The notes: generated by a model from the letters alone, not told the origin. Positions 1 through 8,347 are shown, counted from the stretch's first letter. The stretch is DNA of 64,000 bases from Gramella sp. Hel_I_59 (GCF_006714895.1 NZ_VFME01000001.1:2852001-2916000); one strand, 5' to 3'. Made by a program: numbers and translations.

Positions 1-1199
1 GTAATGTCTACAGTCTTATTGTAACCAACTTCTGCATATCCCAGTTTTTTAAGTTCAGTATAGAAAAATGGTAATAGATCCTGCCGAACGTGACGAATCA
101 AAATGTCCTGTCTCAAGGTTAATCTTAACTCGTTGCCTGCATATTTTTTAACCAAATCTGCTAGCTGCCTAGCTCCACGCGTATAAAAATCACCAAGCGG
201 CACACGAATTCCAATAGCGAATAATCCTTCCTGCTTTTGCGCAAAAACATTGGTTTTCTTCCAGCTTTCGAAATCATTCCTATCTTCGATTTCTACGGAA
301 GGAACCTCAACTTGTTGCAAAGCTGGAGCTGCTTCGAATCTTTCAATCTCAAATTCAGGTTGTTCTTGCGAAAGTGCCGTCTTTTGTTCGGCTACCAGTT
401 TCATAAATGCTTCTTTTCCTATATCCTTCAGAAGAAATTTCATTCTTGCTTTGAGACGTTTCGCACGTTCACCATGTCGATCAAAAACCCGGAGTACACC
501 TTCAATTAGAGGTATGATCTCTTCCGCAGGTAAAAAGTCATATAACTCATCTGCATGCCGGGGTTGTGAGCCCAGACCGCCACCAAGCATTACTTTGAAT
601 CCGCGTTTTCCATCCTTTAGTTTGGCGATAAAACCAAGATCATGTATATAACTAAGTGCAGTATCTTCATTTGAAGAAGAAAAGGACATCTTGAATTTTC
701 TGCCCATTTCCTGGCAGATAGGATTCCGAAGAAAAAATTGAAAGGCAGCGTGTGCATATGGTGATACATCGAAAGGCTCGTTGGGATCTATCCCAGCGGT
801 TGGCGAAGCTGTGATATTTCTTACCGTATTCCCGCAGGCTTCCCTAAGAGTGACATCATCTTTTTCCAGTTGCGCCCAAAGCTCGGGAGTCCTGTCCAGG
901 CTCACGTAATGGATCTGGATATCCTGCCTGGTTGTAATATGCAACCTACCTTTGGAATACTCATCTGAAACATTGGCGATCCGGTGTAATTGCTCTGAAG
1001 TCACCTTTCCAAACGGCAGTTTTATACGAACCATTTGAACTCCCGACTGTCGCTGTCCATAAACTCCCCGTGCAAGGCGCAGGCTACGAAACTTTTCTTC
1101 ATCAGCCTTTCCTTCGCGAAAAAGCCTGATCTTTTTTTCTAAATCCAGGATATCTTTCTCGACAACGGGATTTTCAATTTCGGTTCTAAAACTTTGCAT
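1..1199 (-). CDS. Nitrite/sulfite reductase-type hemoprotein, partial (C-terminal end beyond left edge)
   Basis: The open frame runs without interruption from an ATG at 1199 to the left edge, giving about 399 residues of the N-terminal half. Two ferredoxin-like NIR/SIR half-domains are recognisable: an early segment with YGQRQSG, VRIKLP and RLHITTRQDIQIHYV, and the repeat RLTLRQDILIRHV near the edge. ACGNTVRN near residue 105 is the siroheme-side motif. The two cysteine pairs that hold the 4Fe-4S cluster should lie further left and are not visible. The family reduces sulfite to sulfide (or nitrite to ammonia); its place after cysH-cysD-cysN and behind a Cys-codon leader argues for sulfite. 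The electron donor cannot be judged here. Confidence 0.9.
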   Translation of the reverse strand, partial: MQSFRTEIENPVVEKDILDLEKKIRLFREGKADEEKFRSLRLARGVYGQRQSGVQMVRIKLPFGKVTSEQLHRIANVSDEYSKGRLHITTRQDIQIHYVSLDRTPELWAQLEKDDVTLREACGNTVRNITASPTAGIDPNEPFDVSPYAHAAFQFFLRNPICQEMGRKFKMSFSSSNEDTALSYIHDLGFIAKLKDGKRGFKVMLGGGLGSQPRHADELYDFLPAEEIIPLIEGVLRVFDRHGERAKRLKARMKFLLKDIGKEAFMKLVAEQKTALSQEQPEFEIERFEAAPALQQVEVPSVEIEDRNDFESWKKTNVFAQKQEGLFAIGIRVPLGDFYTRGARQLADLVKKYAGNELRLTLRQDILIRHVRQDLLPFFYTELKKLGYAEVGYNKTVDI

Positions 1200-1218
1200 G
1201 ATCTTGATTATTTAAATG

Positions 1219-1252
1219 AAAAAAGTCCTTTTAAGAATGACACTTAAAAGGA
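1219..1252 (-). terminator. Intrinsic terminator of the sulfite reductase attenuator
   Basis: On the minus strand a perfect 10-bp stem (TCCTTTTAAG with CTTAAAAGGA, loop of 7) is followed by C and six T. It lies about 20 nt upstream of the reductase start codon and about 30 nt after the stop of a short Met/Cys leader. A competing hairpin is visible: GAGTT (1261-1265) with AACTC (1251-1255), which shares two bases with the terminator 5' arm. A second helix, ACTTAG (1284-1289, last codons of the leader) with CTGAGT (1262-1267), would block that competitor. This is the classical 1-2, 2-3, 3-4 arrangement; its function is inferred. Confidence 0.75.
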
Positions 1253-1283
1253 GTTTTTATAACTCAGTTTATAAAATGGACTT

Positions 1284-1346
1284 CTAAGTATGAGGCGAAT
1301 AGCACATACACATATTTGATAAAATGTTGATATTGAAGTGGTTCAT
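1284..1346 (-). CDS. Leader peptide with Met-Cys-Met-Cys, upstream of sulfite reductase
   Basis: A 20-codon frame begins at an ATG at 1346, 11 nt after the cysN stop codon, and ends TAG at 1284. The peptide ends MCMCYSPHT, so two of its 20 codons are Cys and three are Met. A shorter start at 1313 would give just those nine residues. It is too short to be a conventional protein and sits directly before an intrinsic terminator and a cysteine-synthesis gene. The best reading is a regulatory leader whose ribosome stalls when charged Cys-tRNA is scarce, letting transcription pass to the reductase. The parallel with two leaders upstream of metY strengthens this. Confidence 0.6.
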   Translation of the reverse strand: MNHFNINILSNMCMCYSPHT

Positions 1347-1356
1347 TTTCCAGCAA

Positions 1357-2601
1357 TTATTTAATAAATCCTACTCCGGCCGTGGTATTTGTTTGAGTAT
1401 CTACCAGAATAAATCGTCCATTTGTTCGATTTTCATTATAACTGTCCGCATAAATAGATTTACTTAGTTTGATCTTTACGCTACCAATATCATTCAGACT
1501 CAGAGAAGTTACATTCTCCTCGGCTCCAAAATTCGAATCAATATGGCTTTCTATTTTATCTATTTTTGCCAGAACACCGTTGGTATTATGTTGTAAAACA
1601 TATTTTTTGCCCGGAACCAAAGGGCGATTATCCATCCAGCAAACCATGGCATCCACAACTTTTGTTTCTTTAGGAACCTCTTTGGTCTTCACCAGCATAT
1701 CTCCTCTGGCGACATTTATATCATCTGCCAGGCTAATAGTTACAGAACTTCCTGCTGGAGCTTCATCAAAAGTTTCTTCGAAAAAATGAATGTCTTTGAT
1801 TTTCGAGGTCGTCAAGGATGGTAACACGGTTACATCATCTCCTACTCTCAGGCTATTACCATTAATTTTCCCTGCATAACCGCGGTAATCATGAAATTCT
1901 TCTGTTTTAGGTCTTATCACTGTTTGAACAGAAAACCTAGCCTGACTTTCTTCCGCAAAATCTTCAGCTTTAAGATCCTCGAGATGTTCCAATATGGTTT
2001 GTCCCTGATACCATGACATTGCGGTAGATTTTTCAGCAATATTCTCTCCCCATAGAGCGCTCACCGGAATAAAGGTGATTTTCTGATCTCGGAAATCACT
2101 TTTACTTCTTAACTCATCAAATTCCTTAATGATATTGGTGAATACATCTTCAGAATAATTGACAAGATCCATTTTATTTATAGCGACTATAACTTCTTTT
2201 ACTCTCAACAAATTATTTATAAAAAAGTGCCGGTACGTTTGTTCGATCACTCCCTTTCTGGCATCTATAAGTATAATTGAAGCTTGCGAAGTTGAAGCTC
2301 CGGTCACCATATTCCGTGTATATTCAATATGCCCCGGAGTATCGGCGATGATATAACTTTTCTTTGATGTTGAAAAGTAGATATGAGCCACATCTATTGT
2401 GATCCCCTGTTCTCTTTCTGCTACCAGACCGTCTGTAGCTAGTGAGAAATCCAAATAGTCCAAACCATTTTTCTTACTCACCCTATCAATGGCTTCCAAT
2501 TTATCTGAAGTTAAAGATTTGGTATCGTAAAGCAGTCTGCCTATGAGTGTGCTTTTACCATCATCAACGCTTCCTGCTGTTGCTATTTTTAATACTTCCA
2601 T
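1357..2601 (-). CDS. cysN: Sulfate adenylyltransferase large (GTPase) subunit CysN
   Basis: GTPase subunit of ATP sulfurylase, which couples GTP hydrolysis to formation of adenosine 5'-phosphosulfate with CysD. The EF-Tu-like G domain shows GSVDDGKST (residues 10-18), REQGITID (63-70), DTPGH (87-91) and NKMD (142-145), followed by beta-barrel domains. I place the start at the ATG at 2601 (MEVLKIATAG), 13 nt after the cysD stop, because the longer frame from 2682 runs through the cysD 3' end. At 414 residues it is a CysN alone, without a fused APS kinase (CysC) domain. Confidence 0.93.
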   Translation of the reverse strand: MEVLKIATAGSVDDGKSTLIGRLLYDTKSLTSDKLEAIDRVSKKNGLDYLDFSLATDGLVAEREQGITIDVAHIYFSTSKKSYIIADTPGHIEYTRNMVTGASTSQASIILIDARKGVIEQTYRHFFINNLLRVKEVIVAINKMDLVNYSEDVFTNIIKEFDELRSKSDFRDQKITFIPVSALWGENIAEKSTAMSWYQGQTILEHLEDLKAEDFAEESQARFSVQTVIRPKTEEFHDYRGYAGKINGNSLRVGDDVTVLPSLTTSKIKDIHFFEETFDEAPAGSSVTISLADDINVARGDMLVKTKEVPKETKVVDAMVCWMDNRPLVPGKKYVLQHNTNGVLAKIDKIESHIDSNFGAEENVTSLSLNDIGSVKIKLSKSIYADSYNENRTNGRFILVDTQTNTTAGVGFIK

Positions 2602-2614
2602 GCTCTTCTTTATT

Positions 2615-3514
2615 TTAAAAATAACCTTGTTGCTTTCTTGTTTCCATGGCGGCCTCAGATCTTTTATCATCGATCCTTGCACCTCTTTCTGAAATAGCTG
2701 ATTCCCTTACTTCCTTGATGATCTTTTCTACGGTATCTGCTCCAGATTCCACTGCAGCCGTACAGGTTATATCTCCCACAGTTCTAAATCGAACGGTTTT
2801 CATTTCTGTAAGTTCATGATCGTCTTTGTAAACATGCTCTGAAGCTGTCCAGATTAAACCATCTCTTTCAAAAATCTCTCTCTCGTGCGCGAAATAAATG
2901 GAAGGAATTTCAATCTTTTCAGCATCTATATAACTCCAAACATCTAGCTCTGTCCAGTTAGAAATAGGAAATACTCTAACATTCTGGCCAATATCGATAC
3001 GACCATTCAGCATATCAAAAACTTCTGGTCGCTGGTTCTTTTCATCCCACTCTCCAAAGTCATTTCTTACTGAAAAAATTCTCTCTTTTGCACGAGCTTT
3101 TTCTTCATCCCTTCTTGCTCCGCCTATACATGCATCGAACTTATATTCTTCAATAGCACTCAAAAGAGTATTGGTTTGCAATGAATTCCTGCTGGAGTAC
3201 CTGCCTTTTTCTTCAATAGAAACTCCGCTGTCAATATCATCCTGAACTTTTCTTACAATAAGGTTCAGTCCAAGTTCTTCAACTAATCGATCTCTGAACT
3301 CGATAGTTTCAGGAAAGTTGTGACCGGTATCTATGTGCATTAATGGAAAAGGAATTCTAGCGGGATAGAAGGCTTTTTGCGCTAAGCGTACCAAAGTGAT
3401 AGAATCCTTACCACCCGAAAATAATAGCACGGGATTTTCGAACTGAGCCACAACTTCCCGGAAGGTGTAAATAGCTTCGCTTTCTAACGTATTTTGATTT
3501 AAGATCGAACTCAT
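2615..3514 (-). CDS. cysD: Sulfate adenylyltransferase small subunit CysD
   Basis: Catalytic PP-loop subunit of ATP sulfurylase, which adenylates sulfate using ATP as the partner of CysN. The PP-loop SGGKDS lies at residues 33-38. It is followed by HIDTGHNFPETIEFRD, GARRDEEKARAKER and VFPISNWTELDVW, all typical of CysD. The start at 3514 (MSSILNQNTL) is chosen because an upstream in-frame ATG at 3541 overlaps the end of cysH. The length of 299 residues is normal for the family. It sits between cysH (10 nt away) and cysN (13 nt) in one operon. Confidence 0.94.
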   Translation of the reverse strand: MSSILNQNTLESEAIYTFREVVAQFENPVLLFSGGKDSITLVRLAQKAFYPARIPFPLMHIDTGHNFPETIEFRDRLVEELGLNLIVRKVQDDIDSGVSIEEKGRYSSRNSLQTNTLLSAIEEYKFDACIGGARRDEEKARAKERIFSVRNDFGEWDEKNQRPEVFDMLNGRIDIGQNVRVFPISNWTELDVWSYIDAEKIEIPSIYFAHEREIFERDGLIWTASEHVYKDDHELTEMKTVRFRTVGDITCTAAVESGADTVEKIIKEVRESAISERGARIDDKRSEAAMETRKQQGYF

Positions 3515-3524
3515 TTTTAAACTT

Positions 3525-4154
3525 TTAGGCGTGTAAACCACACTCTCTATTATTTAATACTTTTGTAGGGTCGAAATATTTGAATTCATTCGGTAATTTA
3601 TGCTCTCTCAAATACTCATCTAATTTTTCGTCTGACCAGTGGTAAAAAGGACTGACCTTAAGAAGACCGTCTTTACTATAACTTAGAATATCGATGCTAT
3701 CTCTAAAATTTGTCTGTCCTTTCCTAAGATTCGTAAACCACACATCTGGATTTTGTTCTGCCATTGCTCGCTGGAATGGTTCTAGTTTTACCTGCCTGGT
3801 AAATTCCTTATGATCTGGAGAATCTACTCCTGGAATACCCTTAAAAAATGCGTCTCTATAAGCAGCAGTTTCTTTTGGTGTATAAAGTTTCACTTTAAGA
3901 TCTAAATGGTCCATGAGAAACTGAGCATGTTTATAGGTAGGCAGAGTATTGTAACCTGTGTCGCACCAAATTATCTTCATAGAACTATCTACCTGAGTAC
4001 AGGCATGTAAGATTGCTGCTTCATAAGGTCTGAAATTGGTAGTAACTACTGGATTATTACTAGATGCCAAGACCCATTGAATTATTTCTGAAGGTGCTAC
4101 ACCGCGTAACTGACTGTTAAGTTTTTCTATTTCTGTATCGCTAAACTTTTTCAT
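3525..4154 (-). CDS. cysH: Phosphoadenylylsulfate reductase family protein CysH, lacking the Fe-S cysteine pairs
   Basis: Thioredoxin- or glutaredoxin-dependent reduction of activated sulfate to sulfite. Visible motifs are IIWCDTGYNTLPTY (PAPS reductase core), RKGQ, SPFYHWSD and the C-terminal ECGLHA, whose Cys (about residue 206) forms the thiosulfonate intermediate. The CC and CxxC pairs that bind the 4Fe-4S cluster of APS-type reductases are absent: only three cysteines are present. By family rule this suggests PAPS as substrate, yet no APS kinase gene (cysC) is in the cluster. 209 residues, slightly short. Start ATG at 4154. Confidence 0.9.
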   Translation of the reverse strand: MKKFSDTEIEKLNSQLRGVAPSEIIQWVLASSNNPVVTTNFRPYEAAILHACTQVDSSMKIIWCDTGYNTLPTYKHAQFLMDHLDLKVKLYTPKETAAYRDAFFKGIPGVDSPDHKEFTRQVKLEPFQRAMAEQNPDVWFTNLRKGQTNFRDSIDILSYSKDGLLKVSPFYHWSDEKLDEYLREHKLPNEFKYFDPTKVLNNRECGLHA

Positions 4155-4240
4155 CTGTCTTTATGATTTAATTCTGGTCAATTGCGAATAACCAGTTACT
4201 ATTTCACATTTGAATAATTTCCGGTTCGCTACTATTAAAG

Positions 4241-4498
4241 CTAATCTTTGCCATAGGGTATTAAATTCCAAAGCCGTTCGTGACCAAAGTACAGGATCAT
4301 CTTTGTTACCAGTTCTACAGATCCAATTGCGAGAGCGGTTTCTATTTTTCCAGTAAGAAACCATGCGATCATAACCGTATCCAGGGTTCCAACTATTCTC
4401 CAACTAATCGTTTTAAGAATACTTCGAAGCGGTCGTTCTGTAGTCCTATCTTTTTTATAGGTACTTTTTTCTTTAGTTTGATTCAGTAACATCAACAT
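4241..4498 (-). CDS. DUF2061 small membrane protein
   Basis: 85 residues. The core (RPLRSILKTISWRIVGTLDT, then AWFLTGKIETALAIGSVELVTKMILYFGHERLW) matches the DUF2061 pattern: an amphipathic lead-in and two hydrophobic segments ending in a YxHERxW box. The function is unknown. Members of the family are often found beside cysH and sulfate-activation genes, as here (first gene of the cysHDN operon, 86 nt before cysH). A frame from 4403 overlapping its end is a shadow. Confidence 0.8.
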   Translation of the reverse strand: MLMLLNQTKEKSTYKKDRTTERPLRSILKTISWRIVGTLDTVMIAWFLTGKIETALAIGSVELVTKMILYFGHERLWNLIPYGKD

Positions 4499-4522
4499 AC
4501 TCTCTTCATTAAAAACTATAAT

Positions 4523-4577
4523 CCTATCGGTTTACTAGGTTTTAAGCAAAACTAGACTTCGTTTATTTAAACACCAA
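4523..4577 (-). promoter_or_regulatory. Promoter and candidate operator of the DUF2061-cysHDN operon
   Basis: On the minus strand TTGG (4574-4577), 19 nt and TAGTTTTG (4547-4554) fit the Bacteroidota -33/-7 promoter. About ten bases downstream lies CCTAGTAAACCGATAGG (4523-4539), an imperfect dyad (CCTA, 9 nt, TAGG) that would overlap the transcription start. An Rrf2-family regulator is encoded immediately upstream (4614-5030), so this dyad is a candidate site for it; that link is inference. Confidence 0.45.
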
Positions 4578-4613
4578 TTTATTTCTCTGTAAAATTTTAT
4601 TTTAACACCCTTA

Positions 4614-5030
4614 TCATTGCTTTAAGGCAATGTCTGCAAGCGTATTCTCTCCAAGTACATTCAGCGATGCATCCCTAACCTGTATCATCAATTTATGAAC
4701 AGAACAGGCGTCCTCATCTGGACAGTCATCGCATTTTTCATAGTAATTAAGGCTAACACATGGAACCATGGCAATGGGTCCTTCCAGCACCCTGATCACT
4801 GCGGTCATTTTAATTTCTGAAGGTTTTTTTATTAAATAATAACCTCCACCTTTTCCCTTCTTAGATCCTAGAAAACCAGATTTTCTAAGTTCCAGCATAA
4901 TACTCTCCAGGAACTTCTGAGAAATATTCTCACTTTCTGAAATTTCAGAAGCCTGGACAGGGAATTTTTCATCTTTTCGCGCTATGTATGTTAGTGCTTT
5001 GATGCCATACTTGGTCTTTTTGGAAAGCAT
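4614..5030 (-). CDS. Rrf2-family transcriptional regulator
   Basis: 138 residues. The N-terminal winged helix begins MLSKKTKYGIKALTYIA and contains the Rrf2 recognition-helix pattern ISQKFLESIMLELRKSGFLGSKKGKGGGYYL. Three or four cysteines (VPCVS, EKCDDC, DACSV) occupy the region where IscR-type members bind an Fe-S cluster; spacing is C-x8-C-x2-C-x5-C. Rrf2 members include CymR, the cysteine-metabolism repressor of Firmicutes, and IscR. Its location between metZ and the cysH operon makes a sulfur-responsive role likely, but whether it senses a cluster or a CysK-like partner is not visible. Confidence 0.85.
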   Translation of the reverse strand: MLSKKTKYGIKALTYIARKDEKFPVQASEISESENISQKFLESIMLELRKSGFLGSKKGKGGGYYLIKKPSEIKMTAVIRVLEGPIAMVPCVSLNYYEKCDDCPDEDACSVHKLMIQVRDASLNVLGENTLADIALKQ

Positions 5031-5063
5031 GAAACGAAAATAAAAAATTTCCGACTGCTAATG

Positions 5064-6227
5064 CTATTCCTGCAAGGCCTTTTTAAGATCATTAATAATA
5101 TCTTCCACATGTTCCAGACCCACAGAAATTCTAACCAGGCTTTCTGAAATTCCTACCGCTTTCAACTCTTCGTCACTTAGTTTACTATGTGTAGTGGAAG
5201 CAGGATGAGTCACAATCGTCCTTGTATCTCCTAAATTTGCAGATCTTGAACACATTTGCAGTCTGTCGATAAACCTTCTACCTGCTTCCAGTCCGCCTTT
5301 GATCTGGAATGCCACTACATTACCGCCCAGTTTCATTTGTTTTCTTGCCACTTCATATTGTGGATGAGATTTCAAGAACGGATATTTTACGGTTTCTACT
5401 TGAGGTAAAGATTCGAGAAACTCTGCAACCTTTAGCGCATTTTCACAATGCTTTTCCAGTCTAATAGACAGTGTTTCCAGACTTTTTGATAAAACCCAGG
5501 CATTAAATGGCGATAGTGCCGGACCTGTATTTCTACTAAAAAGATAGATCTCACGAATTAGTTTATTATTACCTACTGTAATTCCGCCTAAGACCCTACC
5601 CTGTCCATCCATCAACTTTGTAGCCGAATGTATAACCAGGTCGGCCCCAAATTTTAAAGGATTCTGCAAATATGGAGTCGCAAAGCAATTATCTATAATC
5701 AAAATGAGATCATGTTTTCTGGCAATATTTGCAAGTAATTCTAGGTCCAGAATATCAACACCAGGATTGGTTGGTGATTCAGCAAACAGGATTTTTGTTT
5801 CAGGTTTGATCAAACTTTCAATATCTTCAGGTGCATTCACATCAAAATAATCATGTGAAATATTCCATTTTGGAAAATATTTAGTGAATAATCCATGAGT
5901 TGAACCAAATACAGAACGGGATGAAACTACATGATCACCGCTTTCCAGTAAGGCTGCCAAAGTAGAAAATACCGCAGCCATTCCTGTCGCAAAAGCAAAC
6001 CCATCCTCAGCTCCTTCCATCTTCACTACCTTGTCAATAAATTCTGAAGTATTAGGATTTGAATAGCGACTGTAAATATTTCGCTCCTTCTCTTCAGCAA
6101 AACTTGCTCGCATATCTTCTGAATCTTCAAAGACATAGCTGGATGTTAGATACATAGGTGTGGAGTGCTCCTGAAATTGAGTTCGTTCCAATTGCGTTCG
6201 TACCGCTATAGTTTCAAATTCTGCCAT
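5064..6227 (-). CDS. metZ: PLP-dependent trans-sulfuration enzyme, O-succinyl/O-acetylhomoserine sulfhydrylase (MetZ type)
   Basis: 387 residues of the Cys/Met-metabolism PLP family. The PLP lysine is K204 in SATKLMDGQGR; the LMDGQGR-LGG context and SRYSNPNT (residues 53-60) are typical of MetZ-type O-substituted homoserine sulfhydrylases. The family makes homocysteine from an acylated homoserine and sulfide. The gene starts 4 nt after the hom stop, so the two are co-transcribed. The operon also encodes a MetY; both could use O-acetylhomoserine, or this one may act as cystathionine gamma-synthase. Acyl specificity cannot be read from sequence alone. Confidence 0.85.
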   Translation of the reverse strand: MAEFETIAVRTQLERTQFQEHSTPMYLTSSYVFEDSEDMRASFAEEKERNIYSRYSNPNTSEFIDKVVKMEGAEDGFAFATGMAAVFSTLAALLESGDHVVSSRSVFGSTHGLFTKYFPKWNISHDYFDVNAPEDIESLIKPETKILFAESPTNPGVDILDLELLANIARKHDLILIIDNCFATPYLQNPLKFGADLVIHSATKLMDGQGRVLGGITVGNNKLIREIYLFSRNTGPALSPFNAWVLSKSLETLSIRLEKHCENALKVAEFLESLPQVETVKYPFLKSHPQYEVARKQMKLGGNVVAFQIKGGLEAGRRFIDRLQMCSRSANLGDTRTIVTHPASTTHSKLSDEELKAVGISESLVRISVGLEHVEDIINDLKKALQE

Positions 6228-6231
6228 TACT

Positions 6232-7305
6232 TTAGTTTAATTGCTTGTTTATCTTCAGAATATCGCTAAAAACACCTCGTGCGGTAACATCAATTCCTGC
6301 GCCTGCTCCCTGTATAACCAGTGGAAACTCTTTATAGGATTCAGAATAGATCTCAAAAATATTATCGGTTCCATCAATCTGGCCAAGCGGAGTTGCAGCA
6401 TTCGCTGAGATCAACCTCGTTTGCAAACTTCCATTTTCTACATTGAGTTCCCCCACATAACGCAATACTTCGCCGCTTTTGTTCTCCTCTTTATGCTTCT
6501 GAAAAATATCATCCAGAATTGAAATTTGCTTCTGAAAATGCTGTAAACGGGTTCCACCATTTAAGGATGTAGGAAGTAAAGATTGAATACTTACCTCTTC
6601 CAGCTCTTTCTTTAGCTGAAGTTCACGTGCAAGAATTAGTAATTTTCTGGCCACATCCTTCCCGCTAAGATCCACCCGTGCATCTGGCTCGGTATAACCA
6701 AATTCACCGGCCTTCCGAAGCACTTCTGAAAATTGAACATTTTCCTTTGAATAGGTGTTAAATATATAGCTGAGTGAACCTGAGAAAACTCCCCGAATTC
6801 TGGTTACCTGCTCACCAGAATCATACAGGCTTTTAATGGTTTCCACCACTGGCAAGCCAGCTCCCACATTTGTTTCGTACTGAAATATTTTATGATGTCT
6901 TTTCAAAGCTATTCTTAACTGCTGATAAAAATCCAGACTTAGTGTATTGGCAACTTTATTTGCGGCTACAATATGACTCCCATGTTCGATAAGATCAACA
7001 TAATTCTCAGGCAAATTATCACTTGCCGTTGTGTCTATGGAAATTAGATTAGTAAATGCATTATTTTTTAAATATTTCAGGATATCCTGGAATTGGTAAG
7101 AGTGTTTTTCCTTGCTAAACCGTTCGTTCCAGTGCTCATTAAAACCTAGATTATCAGTAATCAAATTACTGGAATCGGCAATCAGGATGATCCTGATCTC
7201 CAGGTCTGAATTTCTTAGAAGTTGATCTTTTGCAGCGATGATCTGCTGAATTAACTTACTTCCAACCTTACCCGGCCCAAACAGAGCGAGATTTATTATT
7301 TTCAT
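6232..7305 (-). CDS. hom: Homoserine dehydrogenase (monofunctional)
   Basis: 357 residues. The Rossmann motif is FGPGKVGSK (residues 9-17). The homoserine dehydrogenase catalytic region follows, with AANKVANT, YETNVGAGLPVVETIKSL and SGSLSYIFNTYS, and the substrate segment GYTEPDARVDLSGKDVARKLLIL. It reduces aspartate semialdehyde to homoserine, the precursor that MetX acetylates. It has no aspartokinase or ACT domain. The start overlaps the 3' end of metX by 38 nt, so translational coupling is likely. Its position inside a methionine operon suggests dedication to methionine rather than threonine supply. Confidence 0.92.
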   Translation of the reverse strand: MKIINLALFGPGKVGSKLIQQIIAAKDQLLRNSDLEIRIILIADSSNLITDNLGFNEHWNERFSKEKHSYQFQDILKYLKNNAFTNLISIDTTASDNLPENYVDLIEHGSHIVAANKVANTLSLDFYQQLRIALKRHHKIFQYETNVGAGLPVVETIKSLYDSGEQVTRIRGVFSGSLSYIFNTYSKENVQFSEVLRKAGEFGYTEPDARVDLSGKDVARKLLILARELQLKKELEEVSIQSLLPTSLNGGTRLQHFQKQISILDDIFQKHKEENKSGEVLRYVGELNVENGSLQTRLISANAATPLGQIDGTDNIFEIYSESYKEFPLVIQGAGAGIDVTARGVFSDILKINKQLN

Positions 7306-8281
7306 TTGTGTAGTTCTTTTTTTGAAATATGGGTTCTAAAAATTTTGCCACCTGGTCGGTTTCGATCAAAAATGCATCATGTCCATGAATAGATTTGATC
7401 TCGTGAATACTGACATTGTTTTTGAATAATGACAGCTCCACGTAAGAATTCCAATTCTCTTCTGCCAGGAAAAAAAGATCGGTATCTATCGTGATCATAT
7501 GTATATGGCCTTTAACCCGCGCAGCCACTTCAATAGCGCTTTGTGATTCATTTGAGATATTGATCGTAGTCAATAAATGGTTCATCAACTTATAGGAACT
7601 TAAACTAAAGCGCGATCTAAGTTTACTCCCGTGATGCTCCAGCCAGTTTTCGACCTTAAAACTCTTCGTAGTTTCGTCTTTTTCATTTCTGAATTTGTAG
7701 CTAAGCGATTGTGGTGTGCGATAAAAGGTCATCGCATGCATACGTGCATCTTCCAATGGATTCTCACTATTATTCAAAATCCTGTCCTGAATTTTACAAT
7801 TTGCAAGAAGCCAGTCTGTCGATTTAAGATCTGTAGCGATTGGGATCACGTGCAAGGCAAGGTCTGGTTTTAAAGCTGCCAGTTGCCAGGCGAGCGCTCC
7901 GCCAATAGAGGCTCCAATGATGGCAAATAGCTCTGTGATATTTAAGTATTCCAGAACTTTAACCTGGATTCTCGCAATATCATTCAGAGTAAACTCTTTA
8001 TAGTTATGAAAGCTATCTTCATCATTCTTCAGAATCCCATTTCCAGGAATGTTAATGCAAAGGATAGAATATTGATCTGTATCTATGCTCGCTCCAGGCC
8101 CCACAATATCACTCCACCAACCTCCTGAACCGCAAACCTGGGCATTGCCGGTAAGTGCATGATTCACCAGAATTACCGGAGCAGTTCCAAGTTTTCTGCC
8201 AAATAACTGGAAACAGACATCTATTTTCTGGACTTTGCCGGCACTATTCGTGAAATCTGTTATGCTTATTTGTTGTAACAT
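7268..8281 (-). CDS. metX: Homoserine O-acetyltransferase (MetX-like alpha/beta hydrolase)
   Basis: Transfers acetyl from acetyl-CoA to homoserine. Motifs in order are NHALTGNAQVCG (residues 40-51), GWWSDIVGPGASIDTDQY (54-71), the nucleophile S125 in GASIGG, DTDLFF (acid) and GHDAFL (catalytic His). At 337 residues it lacks part of the lid of longer MetX proteins. The start at 8281 (MLQQIS) is preferred over an upstream ATG at 8308, which lies inside a strong hairpin. The end overlaps hom. Confidence 0.88.
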   Translation of the reverse strand: MLQQISITDFTNSAGKVQKIDVCFQLFGRKLGTAPVILVNHALTGNAQVCGSGGWWSDIVGPGASIDTDQYSILCINIPGNGILKNDEDSFHNYKEFTLNDIARIQVKVLEYLNITELFAIIGASIGGALAWQLAALKPDLALHVIPIATDLKSTDWLLANCKIQDRILNNSENPLEDARMHAMTFYRTPQSLSYKFRNEKDETTKSFKVENWLEHHGSKLRSRFSLSSYKLMNHLLTTINISNESQSAIEVAARVKGHIHMITIDTDLFFLAEENWNSYVELSLFKNNVSIHEIKSIHGHDAFLIETDQVAKFLEPIFQKKNYTNENNKSRSVWAG

Positions 8282-8296
8282 AAAATTGAGGTTAAA

Positions 8297-8328
8297 CCGG
8301 AGCCGCATATATAGTATACAGGCTCCGG
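8297..8328 (-). other. Strong intercistronic hairpin between metY and metX
   Basis: CCGGAGCC and GGCTCCGG form a perfect 8-bp GC-rich stem with a 16-nt A/T loop. It lies between the metY stop and the metX start, with no T-run on either strand. It may protect the upstream message from decay or act as a processing site that sets a ratio between MetY and MetX. Rho-independent termination is unlikely without the T-run. Confidence 0.5.
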
Positions 8329-8347
8329 CGATGAAACCAAACTAAAA

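Noticed and set aside
237..651. Two plus-strand frames over the left end
   Set aside because: Antisense shadows of the continuous sulfite reductase frame on the minus strand.
4161..4403. 80-codon minus-strand frame
   Set aside because: Overlaps the recognised DUF2061 gene in another frame and has no family features.
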